64,000 nucleotides of DNA from Rubritalea profundi (GCF_002954445.1 NZ_MQWA01000001.1:1771781-1835780); one strand, 5' to 3'. Numbered from the stretch's first letter, positions 30,381 to 40,141 are shown. The notes: a model not told the origin generated them from the letters alone. A program made the numbers and translations.

Positions 30381-33300
30381 TGCAGCTAGCGCCGACCCAA
30401 TTTCCCGAAGTTGGCTTTTCTGCTCCAGCAGGTAAGCAAGTTTTTGTCTATAGATTTCCCGCAGCTGAGCGCAGCTGGGAGGTGATGGCTGACCAGATTT
30501 TACCTGAAGTTTCAGTCAATGAAGTCCTCATTTACAAGCTTTCAGAAACCGACCGCGAACTGCATGCCGATGTGGAATTAGACATCCGCGAGGCTCCTCT
30601 CCGCGAGTGGGAAATGCGCATTCCGGCAGACTACGCGGTCGCCAGTGTGACCAGTGCCGACATGGGACAAATGGTGGTGGGTCGTACCGTGACCGATGGG
30701 CAACGCTCGCTCAAAGTGACTTTTAAAAAAGCGGTGATGGGCCGCCAGTTGATCAAGGTGCGCCTAGCGCGCAACGTGGCGACAGCTGAGGGAGAATGGA
30801 GTTTGGTGAAGTTGTCCTACCCTCAGGCGAAGACTGTCCGAGGCAACCTCGGCGTGGAAGCTGCGCTCGGCTGGAGGGTTGTTTCTTCCGCTGTCGATAA
30901 ATTGGTGGAAATGCCACTCGCGTATTTCCCAAACAAGAGCCCGAATTTACAGCAAGCATTCCGCCTGCGCGAAGCGGACTGGAGTGCGACGATGCAGATC
31001 GAGGCGCTGGAGCAAAGTGTCCAGGCTGACGTTTTCCACCTCTACTCGCTGAAGGAAGGAATGGCCTATGGCAGTGTGTTAGTGAATTACTTCGTAGTGG
31101 GAGCACCGATGCATGAATGGAAAATCAAAGTTCCCAAGCTCGGTGAGCAAGGGGAAATTGGCAATGTGATGGTGGAAGGGCAAAATGTCCGGAGTTGGAG
31201 ACAAGAGGGAGATGTCTTGGTGGTGACTCTGCACCAGCCAACCCTTGGCGGATCTACATTGTTAGTTTCCTTTGAAAAGCCGATGAGCGCACGTGGTGGC
31301 GTGATAGATCTTGGAAAAGTCCAACCATTGGATGCGAAGAGCGAAAGCGGCTTCATCCAAGTGGTGAGCCCTACCCAGGTGAAACAAAGCGTCAAAGTCT
31401 CTAGTGGATTACTCAAGCTCGGAGCCACGGAATTACCCGCCGAATACCGATTGATGAGCTCGGCCCCTTCGCTGGCCTCTTGGCAGTACGCAACACGTGG
31501 CTTCGATCTCCAATTGCAAATCGAGTGGTATGCTCCGAGCAATACCGTCGCGCAGGTGGTGGATTTTGCCAGCTTGAGCACCCAGGTCTCTCGCGATGGT
31601 GAAGTGGTGACGGAAGCCAAATTCTTTGTGAAAACTCGTGGCCGTAAAGCGCTAGAAATGCGTCTCCCTGCGAATGCCAAATTACTAGAAGTGCGTGCAG
31701 ATGGCCACGCGCTGAATGCGAGGAAGGATGGAGAAATCTACCTACTACCACTGCCAGCAAAAGTGGATCCAAATGCTCCTGTGCAAGTGGAACTCCGCTA
31801 CGGTGGTGCTTCTGAGAACCCGAGCAGGCCAGTGATTGCTGTCCCTGTGCTCTCGGCTCCAGTGGTCATCAGCGAATGGAAAGTGCGCTCAGATCGCGGT
31901 TACCTTCTTGATGTTGTGGGCGGCAATGTCTTGCCTGTGGAACCGAATCTCACGGAAACTGGCTTCGAGTGGATTCAATCTAGAATGATCATTTTAGTTG
32001 GCTCATTGTTGCTGCTGTTAGCTGGATCGTGGGCCTGTGGCCGTGCTGGATCTGGCGGCTGGAAACCATGGATCGGCGCGCTCTGGCTGGTGCTTGCGGC
32101 GGTGATCTCTCTGAATACTTCGATGGATGCTAAAAAACATCGTCGAGTCAACTCCCAGACATTTGAAGTAGTGGCTCCAGTCGTTTCACCTGACCAAGCA
32201 GTGGTGTTAGAGCTTTCTAATCAACCGAAGTCATCAGCAATGCGTTCCACAACATGGACGCTCGTGGCAGCAGCAGGAACTCTCGCCTTGGTAGCGAGCG
32301 TTTTCCTGAGTGCGCTACAGCCTCCTTTGGTCCGTGGCATAGCGATGACCGCTATTGGCTTAGGCTTATTAGGTCAACGTGGAGGAGCCATTCCATTCTT
32401 CTTAGTGCTAGCCCTAGTCGCTGGACTATTGATGCTTCAGCTTGGCTGGAAATGGATGAATGGTGCCAAAATTCGCCGCGCCGCGCGGGTGGTGCGTGAG
32501 ATGGCTGTGACTGCACTAATCGTGTTAGGAATGGCGATGATGCCAGGCTCAGCCGATGCCGCCGAGGTGGCTGACTCTATTGAGCAACGCTGGGATGTCC
32601 GCGGCGAGCGAGTCTACGCCGAGGCCGATGTCCTGTGGCAGGCGAATGCCGGTGAGAGCATTCTACTAGTAGAGGCCCCTGCTAGTCTCACCTCGATTAT
32701 TTCAGAGGGAACTCGGGTGAATAAGCTGACAACTAAAGGAAAAGTACAATGGGTTTTAGTGGCCGAGCGTACTGGCTTGATCAGTGCTAAAATGCGCTAT
32801 GAAATGCCAGTCAAAGGACTCGCTGATAGACTCTGGACCGTGCCGACTGGTGGCAGTGCGCTTCGCCAAATGCAGGTGACTGTAGACCGTGCAAACTGGG
32901 AAATCACCTCAGATCAGGCGATTCTCCACGAGGTGGTAGAAAACGCCCAGAGTAGCACCGCTAAAATGCGTTTTGCTCCGATCAAATCGATCCAGCTCAA
33001 GTTCCAGCCGATGGGACGCGACCCGAAGACTGAGGAAACCCGCTTCTTCGTCGAGAGTGCCGACCTCTACATTCCTTCACCAGGAGTCGTGGATGGCTGG
33101 CATAGTCTTTCGATCCGGCCAGTCAGTGGTGAGTTAGATCATTTGTCGATCGAGGTACCTGAGGGTATGATGGTGGGCGACGTACTTGGGCAGCGCTTGG
33201 AAGATTGGCGATTTGATCCAAAGACGCGTGTGCTCAGCGTGCAATTGACCGAAGCACAATCGAAACGCTTCTCGTTGTTAGTGCAGACTCAGCGCGGTAT

Positions 33301-35704
33301 GGAGACATTGCCACAGGTTTTGGCCCTGAGTCCACTGCGTGTGCGTGAGGCCGATTCTGTAGTAGGCGTGTTAGCTCTAGCCTTCGGAAATGATGCGCAG
33401 CCAGACGCGCTCAAGCCACAGGCTCTGGCGACAGCAAACTTGTCTGACTTTAACGCTCGACTGTGGCAGCAAGCGAGGGGCCAGCATGGTGACGCAGTTC
33501 TGCAAAAAGTGTACCGATACGGTAAGGACAAAGCTCAGCTCAATCTACAAATTGACCCAGTTGCCGCCGAACTTAGAGTCATTTCTAAACAACGACTCTC
33601 ACTCGGTGAAGAGCGTATGTTGCTGGCTGTGACCACAGATGTAGAGATCGTGCGTGCGGGTGTATTTGAGCTTCGCTGCGTGATCCCAGACGGGATGGAA
33701 GTAGAATCTATCAGCGGCTCAGCATTGCGCGATTGGACTGAGATTGAAACCGATGGAAAGCGCTATGCTCTGCTCCAATTGACTGGTCGGACCTTAGGAA
33801 AGCAGCAATTTCACCTCAGCTTTACCGGGGTTTCTCCAGTGATGAAGGGCAGCGTGACCGACTGGGTGGTGCCGCATGTGGAGCTACTCCACGCCATGCG
33901 CCAGACTGGCGAACTTCTGGTTGTACCGGAACAAGGAATCCGGGTGCGAGTTGTCAAACGGCAGCATGTGACTCAGCAAGATGCCCGCCAGAGCGGCACT
34001 CACCGCAAGGGAGATTTGGCCTTCCGTTTGCTCCAGTCAGATTGGAGCTTAAAGTTAGGTATTGAGAAGCTCGACCCTTGGGTGCGTGCTACTTGTTTGC
34101 AAGAAATGAGCCTGCGCGAAGGCCAAACCCGCACTCGACTCAGCCTCGACTACGTGATTGAAAATGCCGCTGTCAAAGTGCTGCACCTTCGGTTACCTGG
34201 TTTGACTGTGGATGAAGCTAAGACCGTGCGTGCCAGCGGTGGATCGGTGAAGGAAATGGTCCAAGTAGAGGACGACAAATGGGAGCTGCGCTTGCGCCGT
34301 GGAATTATCGGTAAAACTGCTTTAGAAGTCGAATTCCAACGCTCTGTGGATCAACGCGACGGCAAAGAGCTTCTTCGTCCAGTGCTGTTAGATGGTGTAC
34401 GTCAGGTCCAACATTATGTGACTGTTCGCTCGAGTGGCCGACTCGACATCCGTGCGACCGATGTGCTCGGATGGCGCGCCAGTGATTGGTCAGCAGTTCC
34501 TAAAAAATTGCGCAACAAGGCGGACAGCAGCGTGCCAGCACTTTGTTACCTACTCTCAGAACCCGAAGCACCTTTGGCTGTCGCTGTCAAACGTCACGAA
34601 ATTGCGAAAACCCTAAAGCTCCGTGTGTTAGAGAGCAAGCTCACCAGCCTGTTTAGCGCGGATCAATCCGCCCTAACTCTGGCAGAGCTCAGTGTGCGAG
34701 TGGTCGAGAAGGACACGATGCGTGCGACTCTCCCCGAAGGAGCCCAGCTATTCAGCGTGACAGTCAATGGCGAGAGCGTGGAAGTGGTGAGCCAAGGGAG
34801 CGAGCAGCTCTTTTACGTCACCGCTGGAGCGGAAGATGATGAGCGTGCTGAAGTGAAGCTGATGTACCGCACGCTTGGCACTGGCAAAGCAAGTAAGCAG
34901 ATTTCTCTGATAGGGCCACGCTTTAGCGCGCCGCTGGAGAAGATTGATTGGTTTGTCAGCCTTCCCGAGGGCTATCGTCTCACGGGGAGAGGGGATGCCT
35001 TCGACTTTATGGGCGGCCAAGGTGATGGCGTAGCATACGGCATGAAGGAATATCAGACTTCGATGACTAGCCAGAAGCAACAGCTCGCTGAACTCGCAGA
35101 AGTGCAGATTGATCAAGCGAATAGCTGGATTTCTAGTGGTGACTATAAGAAGGCTGAGAAAGTGCTCAGCCAAGTATCTAAGAACCGTGCGGTGGATGCT
35201 GCCTCTAACGAAGATGCGCGAGTGCAGCTCCGCAACCTGCGCAACCAGCAGGCAATGATGGGCCTCAATACCCGCCGCCAGAAGCTCTATCTTGAAAATA
35301 AGTCGGTGGGCAACATGGTGGACTTCAATGACGCTTTTGAAGAAGCCGCGAATAATAACCCCTTGTTTCAAGGCAAAGACAACTACCAGCCTGAGCAGGT
35401 GGAGCAGTTGCTGATGGGTAACTCCGCTGAAGAGCGAGATGCCATGCAGCGTATTGCTGACCGTATGGTGAGCCAACAATTGGCCGCCCAACCAGCTGCT
35501 CAAACCATCGAAGTCACCTTGCCACAAGCCGGTGCGTTACTCCACTTCAGCCGTGCCAGCCAACTCAACCCAGACATGCCACTCGTGCTGGAGTTAGAAA
35601 TAGAGCACCCTAGCAATTACGGAGCCGGCCATGTGATCGGCCTGTTAGTCATTCTCTTTGCCGCTGCGCTACTGCTACTTTTACTCCGCAAGACTGCTGC
35701 GTAG
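30377..35704 (+). CDS. Giant (1775 aa) membrane-anchored protein with repeated ~55-aa beta-rich motif
   Basis: Repeats such as LREWEMRIPADYAVASVTSADMGQ.., LDHLSIEVPEGMMVGDVLGQRLEDW.., VFELRCVIPDGMEVESISGSALRDW..; central TM helices (about residues 535-740) and C-terminal TM VIGLLVILFAAALLLLLLRK. Confidence 0.85.
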   Translation: MMQLAPTQFPEVGFSAPAGKQVFVYRFPAAERSWEVMADQILPEVSVNEVLIYKLSETDRELHADVELDIREAPLREWEMRIPADYAVASVTSADMGQMVVGRTVTDGQRSLKVTFKKAVMGRQLIKVRLARNVATAEGEWSLVKLSYPQAKTVRGNLGVEAALGWRVVSSAVDKLVEMPLAYFPNKSPNLQQAFRLREADWSATMQIEALEQSVQADVFHLYSLKEGMAYGSVLVNYFVVGAPMHEWKIKVPKLGEQGEIGNVMVEGQNVRSWRQEGDVLVVTLHQPTLGGSTLLVSFEKPMSARGGVIDLGKVQPLDAKSESGFIQVVSPTQVKQSVKVSSGLLKLGATELPAEYRLMSSAPSLASWQYATRGFDLQLQIEWYAPSNTVAQVVDFASLSTQVSRDGEVVTEAKFFVKTRGRKALEMRLPANAKLLEVRADGHALNARKDGEIYLLPLPAKVDPNAPVQVELRYGGASENPSRPVIAVPVLSAPVVISEWKVRSDRGYLLDVVGGNVLPVEPNLTETGFEWIQSRMIILVGSLLLLLAGSWACGRAGSGGWKPWIGALWLVLAAVISLNTSMDAKKHRRVNSQTFEVVAPVVSPDQAVVLELSNQPKSSAMRSTTWTLVAAAGTLALVASVFLSALQPPLVRGIAMTAIGLGLLGQRGGAIPFFLVLALVAGLLMLQLGWKWMNGAKIRRAARVVREMAVTALIVLGMAMMPGSADAAEVADSIEQRWDVRGERVYAEADVLWQANAGESILLVEAPASLTSIISEGTRVNKLTTKGKVQWVLVAERTGLISAKMRYEMPVKGLADRLWTVPTGGSALRQMQVTVDRANWEITSDQAILHEVVENAQSSTAKMRFAPIKSIQLKFQPMGRDPKTEETRFFVESADLYIPSPGVVDGWHSLSIRPVSGELDHLSIEVPEGMMVGDVLGQRLEDWRFDPKTRVLSVQLTEAQSKRFSLLVQTQRGMETLPQVLALSPLRVREADSVVGVLALAFGNDAQPDALKPQALATANLSDFNARLWQQARGQHGDAVLQKVYRYGKDKAQLNLQIDPVAAELRVISKQRLSLGEERMLLAVTTDVEIVRAGVFELRCVIPDGMEVESISGSALRDWTEIETDGKRYALLQLTGRTLGKQQFHLSFTGVSPVMKGSVTDWVVPHVELLHAMRQTGELLVVPEQGIRVRVVKRQHVTQQDARQSGTHRKGDLAFRLLQSDWSLKLGIEKLDPWVRATCLQEMSLREGQTRTRLSLDYVIENAAVKVLHLRLPGLTVDEAKTVRASGGSVKEMVQVEDDKWELRLRRGIIGKTALEVEFQRSVDQRDGKELLRPVLLDGVRQVQHYVTVRSSGRLDIRATDVLGWRASDWSAVPKKLRNKADSSVPALCYLLSEPEAPLAVAVKRHEIAKTLKLRVLESKLTSLFSADQSALTLAELSVRVVEKDTMRATLPEGAQLFSVTVNGESVEVVSQGSEQLFYVTAGAEDDERAEVKLMYRTLGTGKASKQISLIGPRFSAPLEKIDWFVSLPEGYRLTGRGDAFDFMGGQGDGVAYGMKEYQTSMTSQKQQLAELAEVQIDQANSWISSGDYKKAEKVLSQVSKNRAVDAASNEDARVQLRNLRNQQAMMGLNTRRQKLYLENKSVGNMVDFNDAFEEAANNNPLFQGKDNYQPEQVEQLLMGNSAEERDAMQRIADRMVSQQLAAQPAAQTIEVTLPQAGALLHFSRASQLNPDMPLVLELEIEHPSNYGAGHVIGLLVILFAAALLLLLLRKTAA

Positions 35705-35713
35705 ACATAAAAA

Positions 35714-35744
35714 ATGCCCTGACCAAGTGATTGGTGCAGGGCAT
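35714..35744 (-). terminator. Terminator hairpin between convergent genes
   Basis: ATGCCCTGaCCAA-gtga-TTGGtgCAGGGCAT; on the minus strand followed by TTTTTTATG. Confidence 0.7.
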
Positions 35745-35763
35745 GAATTTGAGAAGGATTTTT

Positions 35764-36222
35764 TTAGCGGGTGATGCGCGTGGTGGAGCCGTTACTGAGA
35801 ACGCGGACGCGGTCACCGACGTTGAAGGATTCGCGCTTATTGACTTCTTGAACAGCAGAGATGCTGCGGCCGCTGTCGAGTTTCACAGTAATTTCGAGAC
35901 CCTGCTTGGTGCCCATGGACTGCTCGAGTCGTGAGCCTAGAGCGGCACCTGCGGCTGCACCACCTACAGCACCGAGCGTGTTAGCTGTGCTGCCGCTGCC
36001 GATTTCATTACCGAGCACACCACCAGCAATACCACCGATGATCGCTCCGGCTGCGCTGTTACCTTGGATCGCGACATTGCGGATAGAAGTGATTTTTCCA
36101 GTGCTTACAGATTGAGCGCGTCCAGCTTCACCGCGCGAATAGGTGTCGCCAGTGAGTGATTGTTGAGCACAGGAGGCGAAAAGTAACGGCGCTGCACTAG
36201 CGAGGATAAGTAGCTTTTTCAT
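35764..36222 (-). CDS. Glycine-zipper outer-membrane lipoprotein (SlyB-like)
   Basis: MKKLLILASAAPLLFASCAQQ; GAIIGGIAGGVLGNEIGSGSTANTLGAVGGAAAGAALGS. Confidence 0.85.
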   Translation of the reverse strand: MKKLLILASAAPLLFASCAQQSLTGDTYSRGEAGRAQSVSTGKITSIRNVAIQGNSAAGAIIGGIAGGVLGNEIGSGSTANTLGAVGGAAAGAALGSRLEQSMGTKQGLEITVKLDSGRSISAVQEVNKRESFNVGDRVRVLSNGSTTRITR

Positions 36223-36375
36223 AGATCATTCTAGACTACACTTCTTTAATTTTTGTGCAAGTGGCATGAGGTGATTTTGCTGTCAACCAGCAGCCTTCCG
36301 TTCTTTGGTCGTATTTACCATTATCAGTTTACAAAATGTCTAGATGAGTTATTTTTTAAGTAGTTTACCCTTTTT

Positions 36376-37578
36376 ATGAAATTCCCAATTGCGTCAATTT
36401 GTATCGGCTCGAGCCTGTTTTTATCCTCAGCTCTCTATGTGGGAGCTCGGACATGGACAGATGTGAAGGGCCGCAAGATCGATGGGGAGATTATCTCTAA
36501 AAACATCACGAAAGTGAAGGTGGATGTGAAGGGGAAGTCTGTAGAGATACCGCTAAAAAAGCTTTCTCAGGCGGACCGCAACTTCGTGACTGGCTGGGAG
36601 CCAAAGGCTGCTGCTACGGATAAGAAGCAGACGGTAAATCCTGGTAAGCCAAGCAATGCTGAGGTCGAATCTTATTTTAACATCCCGTGGCCAGAACTGG
36701 TTTCTGCCGATGTGGGAATGGAGATTGAGGTGGAAGCGGGCCCAGAGAATACGTTTATTTATCGTAGTGAGAACTATGAATTTGTAAGTAATACCAAGCT
36801 GAGTAAAGTGGTGGTGAAGCGTTTCGCCATGTTGTTTGAAGCCACACGTCTCTATGTGCAGCAAATGCCCTACGCGAGCTTGAAATCCCATAAAAAGAGT
36901 GCAAATTATAAGGTCATGCTGTTTGACACGATGAGCTCGTATCATCGTGCTGGTGGGCCAGAGGGCTCCGCTGGTGTGTACGTGTCTTCGAAGGATGTGA
37001 TCATGGTTCCTTGCGCTAGCTTGGGCTTGATCAAGCGTAGGAGCAGCTGGGCACTCGATTACGATAAAACAAATAAAACACTGCCACACGAAATCACCCA
37101 CCAAGTGACGGACCGTGAATACTACGCGCAGGGAGCACGTGGCTGGTTTAGCGAAGGGATGGCGGAATACATCGCCGCGACACCCTATCGCAGTGGCAAG
37201 TTTAGTGCGAATAAAGCGGAGTCAGCAATCGAGCAATACGTGACCAATTTTTCAAAGAAAGATGGCCGTGGCAGAAACTTAGGAACAGAAATCAATGCTC
37301 CAGATTTGAAGCAATTTATGATGATGAGCTACAGCCAGTTTGCGGGAGCAAATGGCAATTTCAACTACGGTCTTGGTGCTCTGTTAGTGACCTATTTCAA
37401 CCACTACGATGGCGAGGGGGACGGAGAAAACATCAAAAACTTCCTGCGTGCCTTGAAGGCTGGAAAGACCGGCGAAGAAGCTATCGAGGTGCTGCGCGCT
37501 GGACGTAGTTTCGAGGAGCTAGAGGCTGATATCACCAAGGGCTGGCGCAAGCGTGGGGTGAAAATCAAGTTCAGCTAA
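36376..37578 (+). CDS. SHD1-domain protein with HEXXH-containing metallopeptidase-like C-terminal domain
   Basis: RTWTDVKGRKIDGEIISKNITKVKVDVKGKSVEIPLKKLSQADRNFV; LPHEITHQVTD...GWFSEGMAEYIA. Confidence 0.8.
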   Translation: MKFPIASICIGSSLFLSSALYVGARTWTDVKGRKIDGEIISKNITKVKVDVKGKSVEIPLKKLSQADRNFVTGWEPKAAATDKKQTVNPGKPSNAEVESYFNIPWPELVSADVGMEIEVEAGPENTFIYRSENYEFVSNTKLSKVVVKRFAMLFEATRLYVQQMPYASLKSHKKSANYKVMLFDTMSSYHRAGGPEGSAGVYVSSKDVIMVPCASLGLIKRRSSWALDYDKTNKTLPHEITHQVTDREYYAQGARGWFSEGMAEYIAATPYRSGKFSANKAESAIEQYVTNFSKKDGRGRNLGTEINAPDLKQFMMMSYSQFAGANGNFNYGLGALLVTYFNHYDGEGDGENIKNFLRALKAGKTGEEAIEVLRAGRSFEELEADITKGWRKRGVKIKFS

Positions 37579-37583
37579 AAAAG

Positions 37584-37615
37584 AATGCCCAGCTGTGAAA
37601 TACAGACTGGGCATT
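37584..37615 (-). terminator. Terminator hairpin (convergent with dapF)
   Basis: AATGCCCAGcTGT-gaaat-ACAgaCTGGGCATT; minus-strand T tract from the AAAAAA at 37578-37583. Confidence 0.65.
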
Positions 37616-37640
37616 GAAAGGGTTTAAATCTAGTGAGACT

Positions 37641-38453
37641 TTAAACGAGGTCAGTCTTGCCGCTGAAGACAAAGTCTGCTGGGCCAGTGAGTGTGACATT
37701 GGTGAACTTGTTATCGCCAACTGGCTCGAAGCCGATCTCCAGCGTGTCGCCGCCAGCGACGTCGACCTTCACTGGCGACTGAGCACCGGTGAGGATGTGG
37801 TGGAACAACGCGCAAGCACACATGCCTGTGCCACAAGCGAGGGTTTCACCTTCCACCCCGCGCTCGTAAGTGCGGATAGCAATGTGGTCGTCTGCGATGA
37901 TTGCCGCAAAATTCGCGTTCGTGCCATTAGGCGCAAAGCGATTGTGATAGCGGATAGCCGCACCATTTTCCAGAACATCGAGAGCCGGGAGGTCATCGAC
38001 AAAGCCTACAGCGTGCGGCACGCCAGTGTTGACGAAATGCACTTGATTGAGGTCTTCGAGTTCAACTGCCGTATTCATTTCGAGGTCGAATGGATCAGAC
38101 ATCGCGATTCGAACATTGCTGCCGATAAGCTCGGCGCTGAGTGTTCCAGCAATGGTTTCAAAAGTAACGAGCTCTTTTGTTGGAGACGAAGAAAGTTGAG
38201 CGGTGTAGGCGCCAAAACAGCGGGCACCATTGCCACACATTTCAGCTTCTCCACCGTCCGCGTTGTAGTAGCGGAACTTGTAGTCAGCACCCTTTTCGGC
38301 AGGCTCTACTGCGAGCAGGCCATCGGCTCCAACACCGCGGTGGCGGTCGCAAAGCAGCTCGATTTGTGCGGTGGTGAGATTTGTTTTTAGATCGCGGTTG
38401 TCAATGACAACGAAGTCGTTGCCCGCGCCATTCATTTTAGTGAAATTTAGCAT
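37641..38453 (-). CDS. dapF: Diaminopimelate epimerase
   Basis: FTKMNGAGNDFVVIDNRD; MCGNGARCFG; LACGTGMCACA. Confidence 0.95.
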   Translation of the reverse strand: MLNFTKMNGAGNDFVVIDNRDLKTNLTTAQIELLCDRHRGVGADGLLAVEPAEKGADYKFRYYNADGGEAEMCGNGARCFGAYTAQLSSSPTKELVTFETIAGTLSAELIGSNVRIAMSDPFDLEMNTAVELEDLNQVHFVNTGVPHAVGFVDDLPALDVLENGAAIRYHNRFAPNGTNANFAAIIADDHIAIRTYERGVEGETLACGTGMCACALFHHILTGAQSPVKVDVAGGDTLEIGFEPVGDNKFTNVTLTGPADFVFSGKTDLV

Positions 38454-38483
38454 AACAGTGAGGTGTTATAGATTATTTGAAAA

Positions 38484-39296
38484 CTAGGTGGTTAGGAGCC
38501 CTTTAGACGCCTGGATGAGCGGGGTGGTGAAGGCTGCGACTTTGGCCGCGACGTCAGCACAGTCAGCATTTTCTGCTACCTGATTGACGATGCATGAGCC
38601 TACGACAACTCCATCACAAACGGATCCAACCATAGCAGCTTGCTCAGGTGTGTTGATTCCAAAGCCAATGCAAACAGGCGTGTCAGTGTACTTCTTAATG
38701 CGGGCCACTGTGTCGCCGATCGCGGCAGATGGTGCCGCCTGCGCACCAGTCACGCCGGAGCGAGAAAGCGCGTAAATAAAGCCTTCGGATTGCTGAGCCA
38801 GTGCTGCGATACGCTCTTCTGGAGAAGTCGGAGCAATCAGAGTGATGTGCTTGAGTCCTTCGTGAGCCGCGAGCTCTTTGTTGTGCTTCACTTCGTCCGG
38901 TGGAAGGTCGAGCAAGAGCACGCCATCCGCACCAGCCGCTGCTGCGTCGCTGTGGAATTTCTCGAAACCGTATGTGTAAATCGGGTTGAGGTAAGTGAAG
39001 AGCACGATCGGAGTCTCGTGGGTCTCGCGGAAGTCGCGAACCAATTGAAGAATTTTCACGAAAGTAGTGCCGGCCTTGAGCGCGCGCTCAGCAGCCAGTT
39101 GGTTGACTACGCCGTCGGCCAGTGGATCGGAAAAAGGAACGCCTAGCTCGATCACGTCGGCACCCGCGTCTGCAAGACCACGGATGATTTCGAGAGACTT
39201 TTCCAAGTTTGGATCACCCGCAGCGACGTACGCGATGAAGGCTGGAGTGTGAGTTTCGGCCAACTTTTGAAAAGTGGTATCGATGCGGTTGCTCAT
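38484..39296 (-). CDS. trpA: Tryptophan synthase alpha subunit
   Basis: AFIAYVAAGDPNLEKSLEIIRGLADAGADVIELGVPFSDPLADG; GVTGAQ; CIGFGINTPEQA. Confidence 0.95.
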   Translation of the reverse strand: MSNRIDTTFQKLAETHTPAFIAYVAAGDPNLEKSLEIIRGLADAGADVIELGVPFSDPLADGVVNQLAAERALKAGTTFVKILQLVRDFRETHETPIVLFTYLNPIYTYGFEKFHSDAAAAGADGVLLLDLPPDEVKHNKELAAHEGLKHITLIAPTSPEERIAALAQQSEGFIYALSRSGVTGAQAAPSAAIGDTVARIKKYTDTPVCIGFGINTPEQAAMVGSVCDGVVVGSCIVNQVAENADCADVAAKVAAFTTPLIQASKGLLTT

Positions 39297-39365
39297 GAAA
39301 GAAAGCTGGCTCTGGTTGGGCTGATTTTCAAGCTGAATATGCAGTCTTTAGCAAGGATGCTATCA

Positions 39366-39935
39366 TCACCTTCTCTTGTTAACCCTATTTTTTAAGTTAA
39401 CTTCCGCTAAGCTCACGCGTGCGTCAACAATAGTCAGCTTGATTGAATACGCATACCAATCCTCTGGTAAATCTGATGGGTTACTTACCCACTCTGTCCA
39501 ACTTCCTTCACTATCGAAAGATAGGACATTATTTTCCCACCTTAGGTGCTTGGCAAATGAATCCCTCCCTCCCTTCAACCGCTTGTGACGCCCATAAATA
39601 TTCTGGTGATAATCAGGTAATTTGAGTTCTTCAGCGGTATCATTATGAAATCGGATAATCCTGACTTCGGATGTGGTTTTAGTCCCACCACTAATTACAG
39701 CCAACAATGTTGAATCGGGACTCCAAATCAGCTCGATAAATCTATTCGGTTCATACGTAGAGGCAATGGTTCGACATATAACCTTCCCCCCTGACTTCAT
39801 CCTAATGGTCAGGTTATCTTCATATAGTATCTTAGACGTATATATGACCTCATACTTACCATCAGGAGAATCACGAACTTCATCAGCATGACCTAGTGAT
39901 ATGAAAAAGAATAGTGCCAGCGCGATGAATTTCAT
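39366..39935 (-). CDS. Hypothetical secreted protein
   Basis: Signal peptide MKFIALALFFFISLGHADEV; WSPDSTLLAVISGG. Confidence 0.6.
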   Translation of the reverse strand: MKFIALALFFFISLGHADEVRDSPDGKYEVIYTSKILYEDNLTIRMKSGGKVICRTIASTYEPNRFIELIWSPDSTLLAVISGGTKTTSEVRIIRFHNDTAEELKLPDYHQNIYGRHKRLKGGRDSFAKHLRWENNVLSFDSEGSWTEWVSNPSDLPEDWYAYSIKLTIVDARVSLAEVNLKNRVNKRR

Positions 39936-39987
39936 TATAATTGGCGAATTTTAGAGCAATGGCTCGCCTGGGTAAAGTTCGAATTGA

Positions 39988-40017
39988 GCAGACGGCTTTT
40001 TCGCAGCCGCCGTCTGC
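39988..40017. other. Intergenic hairpin with 9-bp perfect arms
   Basis: GCAGACGGC...GCCGTCTGC. Confidence 0.5.
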
Positions 40018-40113
40018 GCCTGGATTACCCGAGGCCTCACTAGGTTCGGGCTTGGGGTAGTATGTGGTGTCACTTCGTGAGACTTTGAAGCTCCAGAGGA
40101 CTAGCTCAAAGAA

Positions 40114-40141
40114 AAAGGCGACTCGTTGCCGAGTCGCCTTT
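40114..40141 (-). terminator. Intrinsic terminator of lpdA
   Basis: AAAGGCGACTCG-ttgc-CGAGTCGCCTTT, 12-bp perfect arms; T-rich tract on the minus strand. Confidence 0.8.

Noticed and set aside
34748-35527. 259-aa minus-strand ORF inside the giant protein gene
   Set aside because: Antisense shadow ORF; the plus-strand frame has repeat and TM structure.
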